Origin: Neoceratodus forsteri
Lineage: Eukaryota; Chordata; Ceratodontiformes; Ceratodontidae
Direction of reading: 5' to 3'
NCBI GenBank assembly: GCA_016271365.2
Contig: CM057456.1
Span: 664,295,501 to 664,359,500 of the forward strand
DNA: 64,000 bases
Under the pieces are notes generated by a model that saw only the letters and a program-made list of their open reading frames with translations, had not been told where the DNA came from and did not search any database. A program made the translations under genes and the position numbers. Positions 10,440 through 20,849 of this stretch are shown here, piece after piece (position 1 is the stretch's first letter; each line of letters starts with the position of its first letter).

Positions 10440-11340
10440 ACTAGTGTCATAGAGACATAGAAACTGATGTCAGATAAGGTTTGCTTGGTCCACTTAGTCT
10501 TGTCCATTTTATTTACCTACTGTAAAACCACAGATCCTACTTGATCCCTGGCTTTTACCTCCCTTTCCTATTGCAAGGGTCCCCTTGTGCCTATCCCATG
10601 CATTTCTGAATTCCCCTACCATTTTTGCCCCTACCATCTCCTCTGAGAGGCTATTCCATGCAGCCACAATCTTGTCAAATGCCTTACAGAAGTCTAAACA
10701 GATCACATCCACTGGAGATTTCATTTCTAGTAAGGCACTGACTTTTTAATAGAATACTAAATAGTTTGTTAGACAGGACCTTTGGTTTCTAAGCCCATGT
10801 TGTGAATTATCTCCCAAGTTTTTAAATGCAATTTCCTGTTCTGGTTTGTCTTTTATTAGTGATTCTAGAACCTTGCCAGGAATACTGGTCAGGCTTACTG
10901 ATCTGTAGTTAGCCATATTGCATCTGTTCCCTTTCTTAAAAATTGGTACCACAGTTGCTGTTCTCTAGTCTATCAGAATTTCTCCTGTGCTAAAGGGCAT
11001 ATTAAAGATCCTATGTTACAGATCTAACAGCCAAGAACTTTGTTAGGAGGCAGTATAACGTAGTGGTTTAAGGCTGTGAGCGGCAAACCTAGAGACCTGG
11101 GTTTGAATCCCACAACCCCCACTTGCATACTGTGTGACGCTGAACAAGTCACTTAACTTCCTTGTGCTCCCAGGTTGCACCTGGAAACAAGCTTCTGCTT
11201 AGTGTGCCTTTTCTGGTTAAACAATTTCCCCTTTTCCTTTCTTCTTTTAATAGTCTGGGATGAAGCTTATCAGGACCGGGAGATTTATTTGTTTTGATTT
11301 TTATGTTTGCTTGAGCACACACACAAGAAACATGTTGTGA
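10440..11340 (-). mobile_element. CR1 LINE, internally deleted, interrupted by a SINE
   Basis: The 3' end starts at about 10,450 with 'catagaaactgatgtcagat'. The C-terminal sequence 'AAWNSLSEEMVG' at 10,610-10,668 is joined directly to 'VICLDFCKAFDKI', the first catalytic block of the palm, at about 10,669-10,715. The rest of the palm, with the second catalytic block, is therefore deleted. Finger blocks follow at 10,746-10,952 ('NYRSVSLTSIPGKVLESLI') and, beyond the SINE at 11,047-11,230, 'NKSPGPDKLHPRLLK' at 11,250-11,330. Dead copy. Confidence 0.7.
11047..11230 (+). mobile_element. tRNA-derived CORE/MIR-like SINE with L2 tail
   Basis: The head has RNA polymerase III promoter boxes: an A-box-like 'tagtggtttaagg' at 11,061-11,073 and a B-box-like 'gggtttgaatccc' at 11,099-11,111. 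A MIR/CORE-like middle follows ('tgtgtgacgctgaacaagtc', then 'acttaact'). The 3' part 'cacctggaaacaagcttctg...tctggttaaac' matches the L2 3' end at 7,697-7,746. A tail shared with a LINE is how such SINEs borrow LINE reverse transcriptase. It is inserted in the CR1 copy. Two more copies of the family lie at 18,880-19,050 and 52,521-52,714. Confidence 0.85.
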
Positions 11341-11535
11341 CAGCTTAGGAGTGAAGCAGGTTGTGGAGGAGTGGCACTGAGGCGGCCAATGCATTTGTGG
11401 GCTTGGCCCTCTTTATCCAATGTGGTAGTATGCTGCTGCTGACACTAGTTCAGCAAGCATGCCACCAACTTTAAAGAAATTGGCCACTGCAATGAGGGAG
11501 CACCCCATCATTGCAGGGCGTGCTTTGCCTGCTGA
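11290..11535. repeat. Composite repeat copy C: head segment
   Basis: This matches 20,195-20,475 closely: 'cacaagaaacat', 'gattgtggagg'-like, 'gctgctgctgacactagttcagc', then 'tgcaatgagggagca.cccatcattgc'. Copy B carries an extra duplication of the last block relative to this copy. The match ends where the minisatellite at about 11,560 begins, so copies B and C share only the head. Confidence 0.75.
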
Positions 11536-11579
11536 GACATTCCTATTCGTCCCATTCCCTCTATTGTCCATTGCAGGAG

Positions 11580-12165
11580 CAGGAATGCAAGTGCAAGTAC
11601 ACCCTCCTACTTCCTCCCACTGCATGCTATCCACCCCACTCCCTCTGTTCCCCATTCAGGCACCCATCCCACACTGTACGTAAACCCTCCCACTCCCTCC
11701 CACTGCATGCTGTCCACCCCACTCCCTTTGTTCCCTGTCCTGCCACCAGGGGTGCACATAAACCCTCCTGCTCCCTCTGTTCCCCATTCAGCAACTGAGA
11801 GCAAGTAAACCCTCCCACTCCCTCCCACTGCATGGTGTCCTCCCCACTCTCTGTTCCCCATCTCAGCAACCAGAGTGCAAGTGAACCCTCCGACTCCCTC
11901 CCACTGTGTGCTGTCCTCCACGCTCCCCCTGTTCCCCCACCCCGGCAACTGAGAGCAAGTAAACCCTCCTGCTCCCTCCCACTGCATGCTGTCTGCCCCA
12001 CTCCCTCCATTCCTGGTCCCGGCACGTAAGTGGACCCTCCAGCTTCCTCCAACTGTGTGCTGTCCTCCCCACTCCCTCCGTTCCCGGTAGGTAACTATAC
12101 CCTCCCGCTCCCTCCCACTGCATGCTGTCACCCCCACTCCCTCCATTCCTGTCCCAGCAACTGGA
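11580..12165. repeat. C-rich minisatellite, ~70-86 bp unit, about 8 copies
   Basis: Units begin with a '(a)gtaaaccctcc' motif at about 11,595, 11,681, 11,757, 11,805, 11,880, 11,958, 12,028 and 12,096. They continue 'cactccctcccactgcatgctgtcc' with variations, and the third unit is shortened. The minus strand is open for 216 codons (11,607-12,257) and encodes a Gly-rich repeated peptide. That openness follows from the repeat composition and I do not call it a gene. Confidence 0.85.
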
Positions 12166-12179
12166 TTAGAGAGAGGGAG

Positions 12180-13976
12180 GAGCCAAGACCACCCGCCCCA
12201 CACTATGCAACAACTGGCAGCCACAGGCCAGTCTGCTGCTGCTCTGACATTGCACAACTTCTTTTCTAAAAGTTAAAGATAAGACTACTACACTCACAAT
12301 AGGTTGGTAAAGCGATTTCCCAGCACAGATTCTATCCACACTATGTGTTCTGCAGACTTTTGCCACTTGGACTGTAATTCAAACAGGAGCTTGAGGAGGA
12401 GAGCTGTTTAGTCCCATATTGTCATGTTGTCAGATGGCCAGGTTCATTCTGTGTTCATTCTCTCTCTTCCCTACTCTGTAAAAGCCTGTCTTTCTCATTT
12501 GGTTCAGTTTGCTATTCTAGTAGTCAAATTGCCAGGGACTGGGAGGGAGGCATTAATAAGAGACTTTGTGCTTTTAACTCAGCCTTTCAACTCTTTCCCA
12601 ATCGCAAGCTTTTATGTGCCAGGGTTATTTACTAAGGACAAGAGCTCTAACTTGTTTTTTCTGAGCTGCCTTTTTGATTAGACAAATGCCACAGGGACAT
12701 GTTAATTAATCAATGTAAACAGAACCAAACAGGGCCAAATAACTCAGTCCCTGCAACTGATTTAGGAGCACAACTCATTTTCTTTTTAAATCCATAAAGT
12801 CAGACGACCTTGGTATAATGAAAATAAACATACCCTGCTATTTTCTAAATTGAATTTTATATAAACTTTTATTTTATATGATCAAATTAAAATTGCATCT
12901 CATAAAAGCAATTAGTCATGCCCCTTAAAATGTAAAGTGCAGTAATGATATCTAGAATTCATGTTTAGCTTAATTACAAGTGGATAGTTAAATGACTGCT
13001 TAATTCTGAAATTAACAGGAATTCTAAACTCATGTAAACTACCCTTAATTGACTTTACCCCCATTGTGGCTTCGCAGTTGACTGCAGACCTCTAATATTA
13101 GGCCTTATCCTTCAAGGCAGACGCTTAACTCGGTACCTTTGCATGAGCAGAAAGTATACGATCTTGGTATCCCCCCATTTCGATTTTGTTTTTAATTGAT
13201 TATGCACTTTGCTACATCTTTGTACAATACTTTGCTGCTAAACATGTTATTAGTCATGGCTGCGCTGCTGTTTGGTTGCAACAGCTATATAGTCCACACC
13301 AGTGCAGCACGTCTGTGGTCAACTGCCTAAATTGTTTAGGTAATTAGAAAACTTTTTGTCTTGATTGGAAAAGTATTGAAGCAGATGCTATGTGAGGGTT
13401 GTGTTATCCTGTTGAAGGAATGCTAACTGTAACTAATGATTTCTTATCTGTATTGCTAACACATGCAACCCATAATATTGCAAATGTGGGGTGGGGGAGA
13501 GAGGGGGGTACAGCTATCTAGGCACCCATCCTCTTCTTTTAATGTCTGTTTATTGCTGTGCAGTAGTCACTACTTGATAAAAAAAATGCATTTATAAGCT
13601 AAATATTAACATGCTTGCGGCTACGAAGCTTTCCCCAAACTGAATTGTCTGTATAAACCTTAGTATTATGTGACTATGTTGCTTTCTTTTCTCTGCCGTC
13701 CCATAGAATCTCTCTTATATCAGTAACAAACAAGCATTGATTTTGTGGTAAAGTCACTCTGGAATGGGAATGAGTAACTTCAAGCAGTGCTGTTACTGTA
13801 TTACATGGAAATGGCCCAGGTAACAAGCTGAACATTGATTCCACATTATGTGTGATCAATAATGAAATAAGTAACTTCAGGCCCAAATTAAAATGCAAGC
13901 TGGCTTAACACTGCCAGCTTCTGGGCTAAGTGACAAGGCTAATTCAGGAGGGAAATTACAATATTTGCATTACAGG
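12180..13976. other. Non-repetitive AT-rich DNA, possible conserved non-coding element
   Basis: No mobile element is recognisable. From about 12,690 to 13,400 the sequence is AT-rich without being simple. It carries many TAAT/ATTA homeodomain-type cores ('gttaattaatcaatgtaaac', 'gcaattagtcatg', 'gcttaattacaag', 'ggtaattag'), a forkhead-type tgtaaac and an octamer-like tttgcat. A similar texture continues at 13,860-13,970. This is the only long part of the window without repeats, which fits a regulatory or ancient unique sequence. I cannot show conservation from one sequence. Confidence 0.3.
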
Positions 13977-14249
13977 CTACATCTGTTGTCTTAGAAACCT
14001 AACATAGATGTGTGTCAAATCCCTAACATCCCCCGTTACTTCACTCACTTGGCTGTCTTGTGGAAAACCATCTGGATGCTTTAGTTGGGATAGCCTAATT
14101 TCCATCTCTTCATCTGGAAGGCTTTTGATTTTGTTTCCAGAAGGACTGCACTGAATGGAGACATCAGAAGAATCTGTTACTATTTTAGTGCCGATGTACT
14201 GACTGTGACAGTGCAATGTAAAATTTGAGCTGCCTGAATGAGATACCAC
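13977..14249 (-). other. Unrecognised open frame, possible exon
   Basis: A 90-codon open stretch on the minus strand has balanced, protein-like composition and matches none of the repeat families here. It has no ATG at its start: the first codon is GTG and an in-frame stop lies three codons upstream. A donor-like 'caagtgagtgaag' occurs inside at about 14,060-14,072 and an acceptor-like 'aaaatacag' lies just upstream of the start, but without a polypyrimidine tract. It could be an exon of an unknown gene or chance. I do not recognise the peptide. Confidence 0.2.
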
Positions 14250-14559
14250 TGTATTTTAATTTGCTATTGTACATGTTCCACTGCTGTATGTGACTGCTGT
14301 AGTTCCTGGATTTGTTTAAGCAGTGGGGAGTTTTAATATTGGTATAGCTGGGTCTATGACTGCATCGAAGTGAAATCTAACTTGTCTATATAACTGACTG
14401 CTGCTGAAAAGAAACCTGTGTTGTACTGCTGCAGCCACAGGGCATGCTCTCTCAGCTCCTGTTAGAGTAGAGCTGCTTAATTAGGAACTGCTGTTGCCAC
14501 TTGATTGCTAGTTCCCCAAGTCATTCTGTGGCTAGATAATTGTCTAGCCTTCGTCACTC
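14250..14559. other. Unassigned DNA upstream of an L2 element
   Basis: Nothing recognised. It may include part of the 5' untranslated region of the L2 that follows, whose left border I cannot fix. Confidence 0.4.
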
Positions 14560-14744
14560 ATTTTGCCTGCCACGCCCCCTCCCCCTTCCCGATTGGTGGT
14601 GGCAGTCTAGTCTGTGGGTTGAGGTTGGTTAAGTTCTGTGCTCCTCAAACGCAGCTGCATTTGCGTGGTGGCAAGTGCGGCAAGTACAAATAGTGCAAGG
14701 GAGTCAATGGGAGTCTGAGGGAGGCTGGGGAGTGGGAGTCAGAA

Positions 14745-15440
14745 TTGCAGCAGTGCACTGAAAGAAGGGTCTATTGTAAGTGTAAACTGTATAGAAATGG
14801 GGTGTGGAAGGTATATGTATTTGCGGTTGTATATCACTGGGGTGGTATGTTTTGTGTTGACAACTGTGTTATTTCTGGGGCATGTACTTGTCATATTGAT
14901 ATGTATCAGCTACATAATTTTCCATTTTCTAATTGTTTAGTTATAAATAATATTGTTGTTGAATCTTGGCAACTACTGTTAAACAGCCCTGAGTCACTAC
15001 GACAATGTGGGCAAAAGGGATATTTTAGCTCTCTTTATTTTGGTAGCTCTTTTTGTTATACCGTAGGATACATTGTTTCACTTGTCCATCTATTAATAGT
15101 GTCTGGTGATGCTGAGTTAAATCTGAGGCCCTGTTCCTCGACAACTACGTTTCCTTTACAGGTTCCCTTCTCTAACATTTCATTTATAGCTCCTTATGGT
15201 TTTAAATTAATTCATTTGAATGTCCATAACTTAGTTCCAAAGATGGCTGAGGTAGAACAGTTGATGGCCACTTATCAACCAGATGTTATAGTACTATCTG
15301 AAATGTGGTTGAAATCTGGGGTACCTGATAGTGTTTGTTCTATTGCTAGATACAATTTTCTCAGGGTTGATTGTAAAGGTAAAAAAGAGGTGGTGGGGTT
15401 TTGGTTTACTATAGGGAGCATTTACAAGTCAATATGTTGA
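14745..15440 (+). pseudogene. L2 copy 1 N-terminus: hydrophobic leader, 2A-like relic, endonuclease start
   Basis: The frame encodes about 100 residues of unclear function with a hydrophobic stretch just before 'SGDAELNLRP' at 15,102-15,131. This has the form of a 2A ribosome-skipping site (D-x-E-x-N-P-G-P) but the final N-P-G-P has become N-L-R-P, so skipping should be lost. In L2, CR1 and Rex elements such sites separate a leader from the endonuclease/reverse-transcriptase polyprotein. The apurinic-type endonuclease starts at about 15,200 ('HLNVHNLVPKM', then 'PDVIVLSEMWL'; the catalytic E lies in the LSE block). The frame is lost near 15,390-15,440 and continues in another frame. Confidence 0.7.
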
Positions 15441-16441
15441 AGTCCAGTGATGATTTGGAGTCAGAAGCTGATTGGTTGTTGTTGCAATTTGTATTAGGTG
15501 GGAGGAAGAAATATATTGTTGGTTGTTTATATAACCCTCCGTTAAGTGGCTTACAAGGGTTGAAATGTATTCAGGATAGCTGTGAATCTTATATGAAGCA
15601 GCATGATACTGTGTTAGTTGGAGATATGAATTTGAATTGGATGAACCGTGATGTTCTGAGGCTTGAGTCTTTTCTTTTTTCCTATAGTCTAATTCAATGC
15701 TTAAATGAGATTACTCTTTTAAAGGGACACTGTCAACCTTGTTAGCATCATATTATTTTTAGGTAAAAACCCATGTTTTATAATTGCTTACCTTCACTAA
15801 AATTAATTGATGTTGCTGGTTGTTTTGTCTGCTTCCTTGTTTATTAGAACTGAAATGCATGGTAATGTATAGCTTTATCCAGCTTTGGTTTGCTTCAAAT
15901 CACCAAACTACTCTTATTGCATACTTTATGAACATTAGAAACACCCTCAAACAGTGCAGCCACTCATGACACAATAGTCTCCATTACTCTCAGTGCATAA
16001 TGAGTGGCTAAATTGTGTTGGGTGTGTTCCTGAGTCTAGGAAAGATGCAATGAGAGTCGGTCAAGAAATGTAAACATATGTGTTTTGGTGTGGTAACACC
16101 AGTATGGTAGGCACTCAGTTTTTCACTTTTTAAAAGAAAAAAGGGATCTGAATCAAACAACCAGCTGCACAAACAGTCTCTATAGAATGTGAACAATCAT
16201 AAAATGTGCTTTTTAAACTAGTGACACTTTGAGGCCTATGGGGGTTGACAGTGTCCCTTTAAATCCAATTTCATTGAACCACTCCCTGTTAGACTGGGTG
16301 ATAACAAACACTGCAGGTAAAATTGGTTCTTCAGGTGCTCTGGCGGATTCAATGAGTGATCATGTGGCTATTTTTGGTGTCTTGAATTGTCCTCATCTTA
16401 AGCCTCCCACCCGTGTGATTCAAATTAGATCTTTCAAATAG
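15401..16441 (+). pseudogene. L2 copy 1 endonuclease, split by a MITE
   Basis: This continues the endonuclease in a second frame: 'YIVGCLYNPPL', then 'VLVGDMNLNW' at about 15,615-15,640, which holds the conserved GDxN block. After the MITE it resumes with 'NHSLLDWVITN' and 'SDHVAIFG' at about 16,345-16,372, the conserved SDH block. The nick made by this domain would prime reverse transcription. The inserted DNA plus its duplicated TTAA adds 540 bases, a multiple of three, so the frame is the same on both sides. An in-frame stop follows at 16,441. Confidence 0.75.
15723..16258. mobile_element. T2/Kolobok-type MITE with TTAA target duplication
   Basis: The 536-base element has 16-base perfect terminal inverted repeats, agggacactgtcaacc, and is flanked by TTAA at 15,719-15,722 and 16,259-16,262. 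Read with the target site the ends are TTAAAGGGA, matching the TTAAAGGRR ends and TTAA target of Xenopus T2 MITEs, which are linked to Kolobok transposases. It carries no transposase frame. The intact ends and clean target site suggest it went in after the L2 copy was in place. Confidence 0.85.
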
Positions 16442-16523
16442 ACTAATTATCCATTATCGTACTCCTCTCTGGGTTCAATTGATTGATCTTTTTTAGAATG
16501 TGCTCCTGACATTGATGTGACAT

Positions 16524-18577
16524 TTGATTTTTTTGGGTAACCAACTTGTTTCTATCCAGGACTACTTTTTTCCGCAGTGGACTATTCACTATAGAAGTTT
16601 TCCAACTGAAAGGTTCAGTTCTGGTATTAAGAAATTGATAAAACAGAGGGATCTTGTCTGGACTAAATTTAAACTAGCTCCTATTGTTGCAACAATGAAT
16701 CTTTATCATAAATTTCAGAATCAAGTTTCCTCTACTGTAAGAAAAGCTAAAAATGATTATTATAAGGAACAATTTGAGTGTAGCTGGTTTTGGAATAATG
16801 TTAATTCTCTACTATCTCCTAAATCTGATGTTGGTATCCAGAGTATTCAAGTTGATGGTTCTAAAATGAATGATCCATCTGAAATTACTAGGTTGTTAAA
16901 TATCAAGTTTTCTGAATTATCCAAATTTCAGTCTTCCCTGTTTTCACCTGATTCTACTGAACCTCCTTTGATTAACCCAGCAGCTAATGGTCCTATGTTT
17001 CAGTTTAGGGAAGTGACACCTAGTGAGGTAACTCAACTGCTACAAACCTTACCTGATAGATGTAGTGATTGTGTGGGTGTGGCAGGGGGGGACTGGATGG
17101 TTGATTTATTAAGTTGGCTATTCCCTTCATTATTGAGTCTGTCTGTTACATATTTAATATGTCTTTGACCTCTGGTATTTTTCCATCATTATGGAAGAAA
17201 GCAAGGGTGGTTCCTGTTCCTAAAAAGAGTAATGCTATTTCCCTGGATGACTATAGACCAATTTCAATTCTGAATCCGTTTAGTAAATTACTGGAGAAAG
17301 TGGTGGCTGAACAGACTGAAGTTTACTTAGAGACACATGGTTTGATGTCTGAGCAGCAACACAGCCTTTGGAAGTATCATGGAATGGGAAGAGCTTTGGT
17401 TGGGTTCATGGACACCATCCTGTGTGGGTTTGATAGAGGTTTGATGATGGGGGCGGTGTTTGTGGACTTAACCAAGGCTTTTGACTTGATAGATCATGGC
17501 TTAACATATACAAAGTTGTATGACTTGGGCTTTTCAGCTGCTGCCATTGCTTGGTTTCACGATTACCTAAGTAATCAAAATCAATTTGTACAAGTTGGCC
17601 CCATTGCTTCTGAAGTGATGCCTATTGTTTGTGGGGTGCTTTATAGGTCCATTCTGGGACCCCTGCTATTTTCTATTTTTGTTAATCGACTACCTAAAGT
17701 CTGTGAGATGGGAAAATCATGGTTATATGCAGATTATTTAATAGTATATGCCCAGTCAGACTTGGTATCTGAACTTTGCTATTCCTTGGAAAGGGATTTT
17801 GAGAAGGTTTGTTGCTGGTTAACTAATAATGCCATGGTACTGAATGCCACCAAAACTAAAGTCGTGCTCTTTGGTACACAAGCCATGTTGGAGAATTCTC
17901 CACAACTGGTGATATCTGATTTTCATGGAGCTTCTTTGGTGCAGGTATCTCGGTTTAAGTATCTTGGTATATTTCTGGATCCATGTTTGACTATTTCCTT
18001 ACAGGTATCTGCAATGGTGAAAAGGGTTAATAAATAAGTAGGGGTGCTGTACAAATTTAAATCATATTTTTCTCAGGAAACCAGGTTGGCTATAACCACT
18101 GGATCTCTTCTTCCTCACTATGACTCTATATCTAGCATGTATCACAATGCTGGGGCAAAATAACGTCAAGTTCTAAATGTTGTTTATAACAATATATGCA
18201 GGTTTGCTTTTGGTGCTGCTAGCCGAACCCATCATTGCAGTCTTTATCTTAGTCTTGGTTGGTTCTCCCCTAGTTGTTGTGTGGATTATTCTTTGGGTTG
18301 TCTGATGTATAAATGTTTTCACTTTGGTTCTATTTTTCCTCTCTCTAATTTAGTTGTTAGGAAAGAACTACTTTCAAGTTTAAGGGCAGCTGATGGTCCA
18401 TTATATCTTGTTCCTAGGTATCATTTACAAGTCAGTGTAAGGGCCTTTTCTCTAGCAGCACCTGTTTTTTGGAATACATTACCAAAATTAGTTAGACTCG
18501 CTCCATGTCTTTCTGTTTTTAAAGTTAGATTGAAGCAATATTTTTTAAAACAATCTGTTTGTCATTGTAATATGTGA
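16524..18577 (+). pseudogene. L2 copy 1 reverse transcriptase and C-terminus
   Basis: The linker and fingers lie at 16,524-17,168, then the frame shifts. From 17,165 it reads 'FPSLWKKARVVPVPKK', 'LDDYRPISILNPFSKLLEK', 'GAVFVDLTKAFDLIDH' (first catalytic D), 'SILGPLLFSIFVNRL' and 'LYADYLIVYA' at about 17,724-17,752. The catalytic Y-A-D-D is changed to Y-A-D-Y and the usual VPQGS turn reads VLYRS. After a stop at 18,037 the C-terminus is recognisable at 18,281-18,577 ('APVFWNTLPKLVR'). Inactive remnant. Confidence 0.8.
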
Positions 18578-18879
18578 AATGTTAATCTGAATGCTTTGTA
18601 GAATTCTTTTGTATGGTTGTATATTTGTGTTTTTTGTCCGGGTTGGGCCTGAAAAGGGACTTCTGGTCCAATGTCCCTTACCGGGTTAACAAGGAATAAA
18701 TGAAATGAAATGAAATATATGTATCTTTCTTATATACATTTTAATCTAATATATAACTGAATTAACAGTAGCACCAAATCGCACATGTTTGAAGCTCAGG
18801 AGCATGAACTGTTTCACAGATTGCTGTTTCTCTTTTCTGTAGCCATCAGAATATATTACAGACTTCTATCTATCCCTTG

Positions 18880-19050
18880 GTAACCAGGTAAGGCCCCTGT
18901 TTATGTTTTCAGGGGTGACCCAGGAGCACGGGGGAGGTTAAGTGACTTGCTCAGAGGCACACAGTATACACATAGCAGCTGTGGGACTCAAATCCAGGTC
19001 TGCGAGATATACTAAGCTCATTCACAGCTCCTTATTCTAAACTGTAGGCT
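18880..19050 (-). mobile_element. CORE/MIR-like SINE, diverged
   Basis: The minus strand reads a B-box-like 'ggatttgagtccca', 'tactgtgtgcctctgagcaa' and 'gtcacttaacctccc', and an L2-like tail 'cctgaaaacataaacaggggcc...cctggttac'. The tRNA head is much decayed and its border uncertain. Same family as 11,047-11,230. Confidence 0.7.
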
Positions 19051-20194
19051 GTAGTGCCAGTCCCAAAGGCAAGGGATACACAGCAACATGCAAGTGTAAA
19101 CACATTTTTGGTCCTGTTCAGTATGATAGTGATATATTAGGGTTTAAATACAATTATGTCTGATTACAATTTAAGAAAACATAAATATCTAAGGAAGCCA
19201 AGTGTACTGTATATCTATACATACTGTATACTTACTGCGTTGTAGGTAAACTGAAAGGAAATTATTTAGTGGATGAGTGGCCGCATGCACAAGGCTCCTG
19301 GTAATGCTGGCCTTTGCCCCAGTTTATCTGCTGTTTTCTCCATGGCTAGGTTTAACAGGTCTACCATTGTTACTGAAACAATGACATGCATTGATTTCTA
19401 GTGGTGACCATTGCCTCCAACCTGAGAGCACAGACACTGGGACATGGATGGGGTTACTAAAGCCTTTGCTAACGAGAGTATAACTCAGAAAACAACAGTC
19501 CTTATCTAAGCAGTGGCAGGAAAAAAAAATGTGCTGGGAAACATTTTATAAAAACTGAAGGAAAGTCATTAGATATGTTATTACTTATAGAAGAAACTAT
19601 AATCTGAACATAAAAATAAGAGCTATGAAGTGGTAATACATTAAATGGTATGGAAAAAAAGACGCATAATAACATGGACAGTGAAACAGGATAAAATACA
19701 AGGTTTAACAATAGCATCAAAATCCAATACTGACCTAGATCTAAGACAGTGGACTCTTGTGATGTACTGCATGGATTTTTGTCTTCACTTGCATAAATAC
19801 AGTTGTTATATTACATTTTCTTTACTGTCATCAAGTAAGTAGGCTGCTGGGCACTATGCAATCATGTGCTTTATTTTTAATACATAGGTAACACCACCCC
19901 TTCGAGGAAAAAAAATGTCTTTTTTACAAGCATCTCTGATCTTGAACTGTAGAGTTTCAGGTGTAACTTCTATGTTAGACAGTTGTCAACAACCTAAACA
20001 CATCTTAGGTCAAAGGGACATTTGACTCCCTTTAATAAATCTTTGCACAGGGCCACTGCACTGTGAAGTATAATGGGTCATGAGTATACCAAATTCGACT
20101 ACACCCACTGAAAAAATACTCATGTTGTGATAGTGACTATATATACAACTTATAGCCAGAGTATACCCACCTTTTCACATACAGTGTACCCACT
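19051..20194. other. Unassigned DNA
   Basis: AT-rich DNA without recognised genes. A short dyad 'aaagggacatttgactccctttaa' at about 20,013-20,036 contains TTAAAGGGA in inverse orientation. I cannot find a partner end, so I do not call a MITE. Confidence 0.45.
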
Positions 20195-20475
20195 TTTTAT
20201 GTTGATTATGTGCATGCACAAGAAACATATTTTGGCAGCTTTCCAGAAGCAGATTGTGGAGGCACTGCACTGTTGTGGCCAATGCTCACACAGCCTTTAA
20301 AGGCTTGGCTCGCTTTCCCCAATGCTATGGCATGCTGCTGCTGCTGACACTAGTTCAGCCAGCATTGCACCACCTTGAAACATTTCAGCCACTGCAGTCA
20401 GGAGCAGCCTCGTCATTGCAGTGTCAGCCATTCGCTGCAATGAGGGAGCAACCCATCATTGCTGGGCGGAACGTT
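20195..20475. repeat. Composite repeat copy B: head segment
   Basis: Homologous to 11,290-11,535 (shared 'tttttatgtt', 'cacaagaaacat', 'gctgctgctgacactagttcag'). The left similarity border is at about 20,195. A block of about 45 bases ending 'cccatcattgctggg' is duplicated here relative to copy C. Confidence 0.7.
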
Positions 20476-20493
20476 AGTACTGTAATATTGTTT

Positions 20494-20533
20494 GTGAACA
20501 TGGCGGTGGCTTGCTGCCGTATTCACAAACAAT
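20494..20533. repeat. Hairpin: inverted repeat atattgtttgtgaa / ttcacaaacaatat
   Basis: Perfect 14-base arms are separated by about 20 bases including 'ggcggtggcttgctgcc'. It sits between the head and the GC-rich minisatellite. It could be a relic of a terminal structure or a recombination point. Confidence 0.7.
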
Positions 20534-20536
20534 ATG

Positions 20537-20820
20537 AGTGAGTCCCCCCATGCCGAGGGGGTGCCCAATCCCCCTCAGCAGCATGTGCCCCCCCACAGTG
20601 TTTGTGTGCCGATGAGGGACTCAATCCCTGTCAGCTTTAATGCCCCTAACAAATACATTCATTTTGCAGATGGGGGAGCCCACTCCCAGTCAGCATTATG
20701 TCCCACCCCCCAAAGTTTCATTTGCTAATGGGGCGCCCAATCCCCCACTGGCTAGAGCTGCCCCCCCATAAAAGAAACATTGTTGGCATGCTGGGGCCCA
20801 CTCCAGCATGCCAAATAGCC
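20537..20820. repeat. Composite repeat copy B: GC-rich minisatellite
   Basis: Roughly 70-base units with a 'gatgggg / gcccaatcccc' core, like the window start (1-360). At 20,783-20,814 a second hairpin with 12-base perfect arms, ttggcatgctgg / ccagcatgccaa, surrounds 'ggcccact'. Confidence 0.6.
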
Positions 20821-20849
20821 CTGTAAAAAGGAAAGAAACCAGATCCCAC

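Larger units (their letters stand above)
14560..18716 (+). mobile_element. L2-type LINE (copy 1), near full length
   Basis: A GC-rich 5' region at 14,560-14,740 ('cacgccccctcccccttcc') is followed by a long coding region. Its order is an N-terminal hydrophobic leader and degenerate 2A-like site, endonuclease, reverse transcriptase and C-terminus. The element ends with a 3' untranslated region closing in 'ccgggttaac' plus (atgaa)n at 18,716. A T2-type MITE at 15,723-16,258 is nested in the endonuclease. Several frameshifts and altered catalytic residues make it inactive. The 5' border is approximate. Confidence 0.8.

Noticed and set aside
11047..11120. A tRNA gene
   Set aside because: A and B boxes are present but no cloverleaf acceptor pairing, and a MIR-like core and L2 tail follow; it is a SINE.
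11607..12257. 216-codon Gly-rich open frame on the minus strand
   Set aside because: It lies in a C-rich minisatellite and encodes its unit over and over. Composition explains it.
20013..20036. T2-type MITE end (TTAAAGGGA in reverse)
   Set aside because: No partner terminal repeat or second TTAA found nearby.
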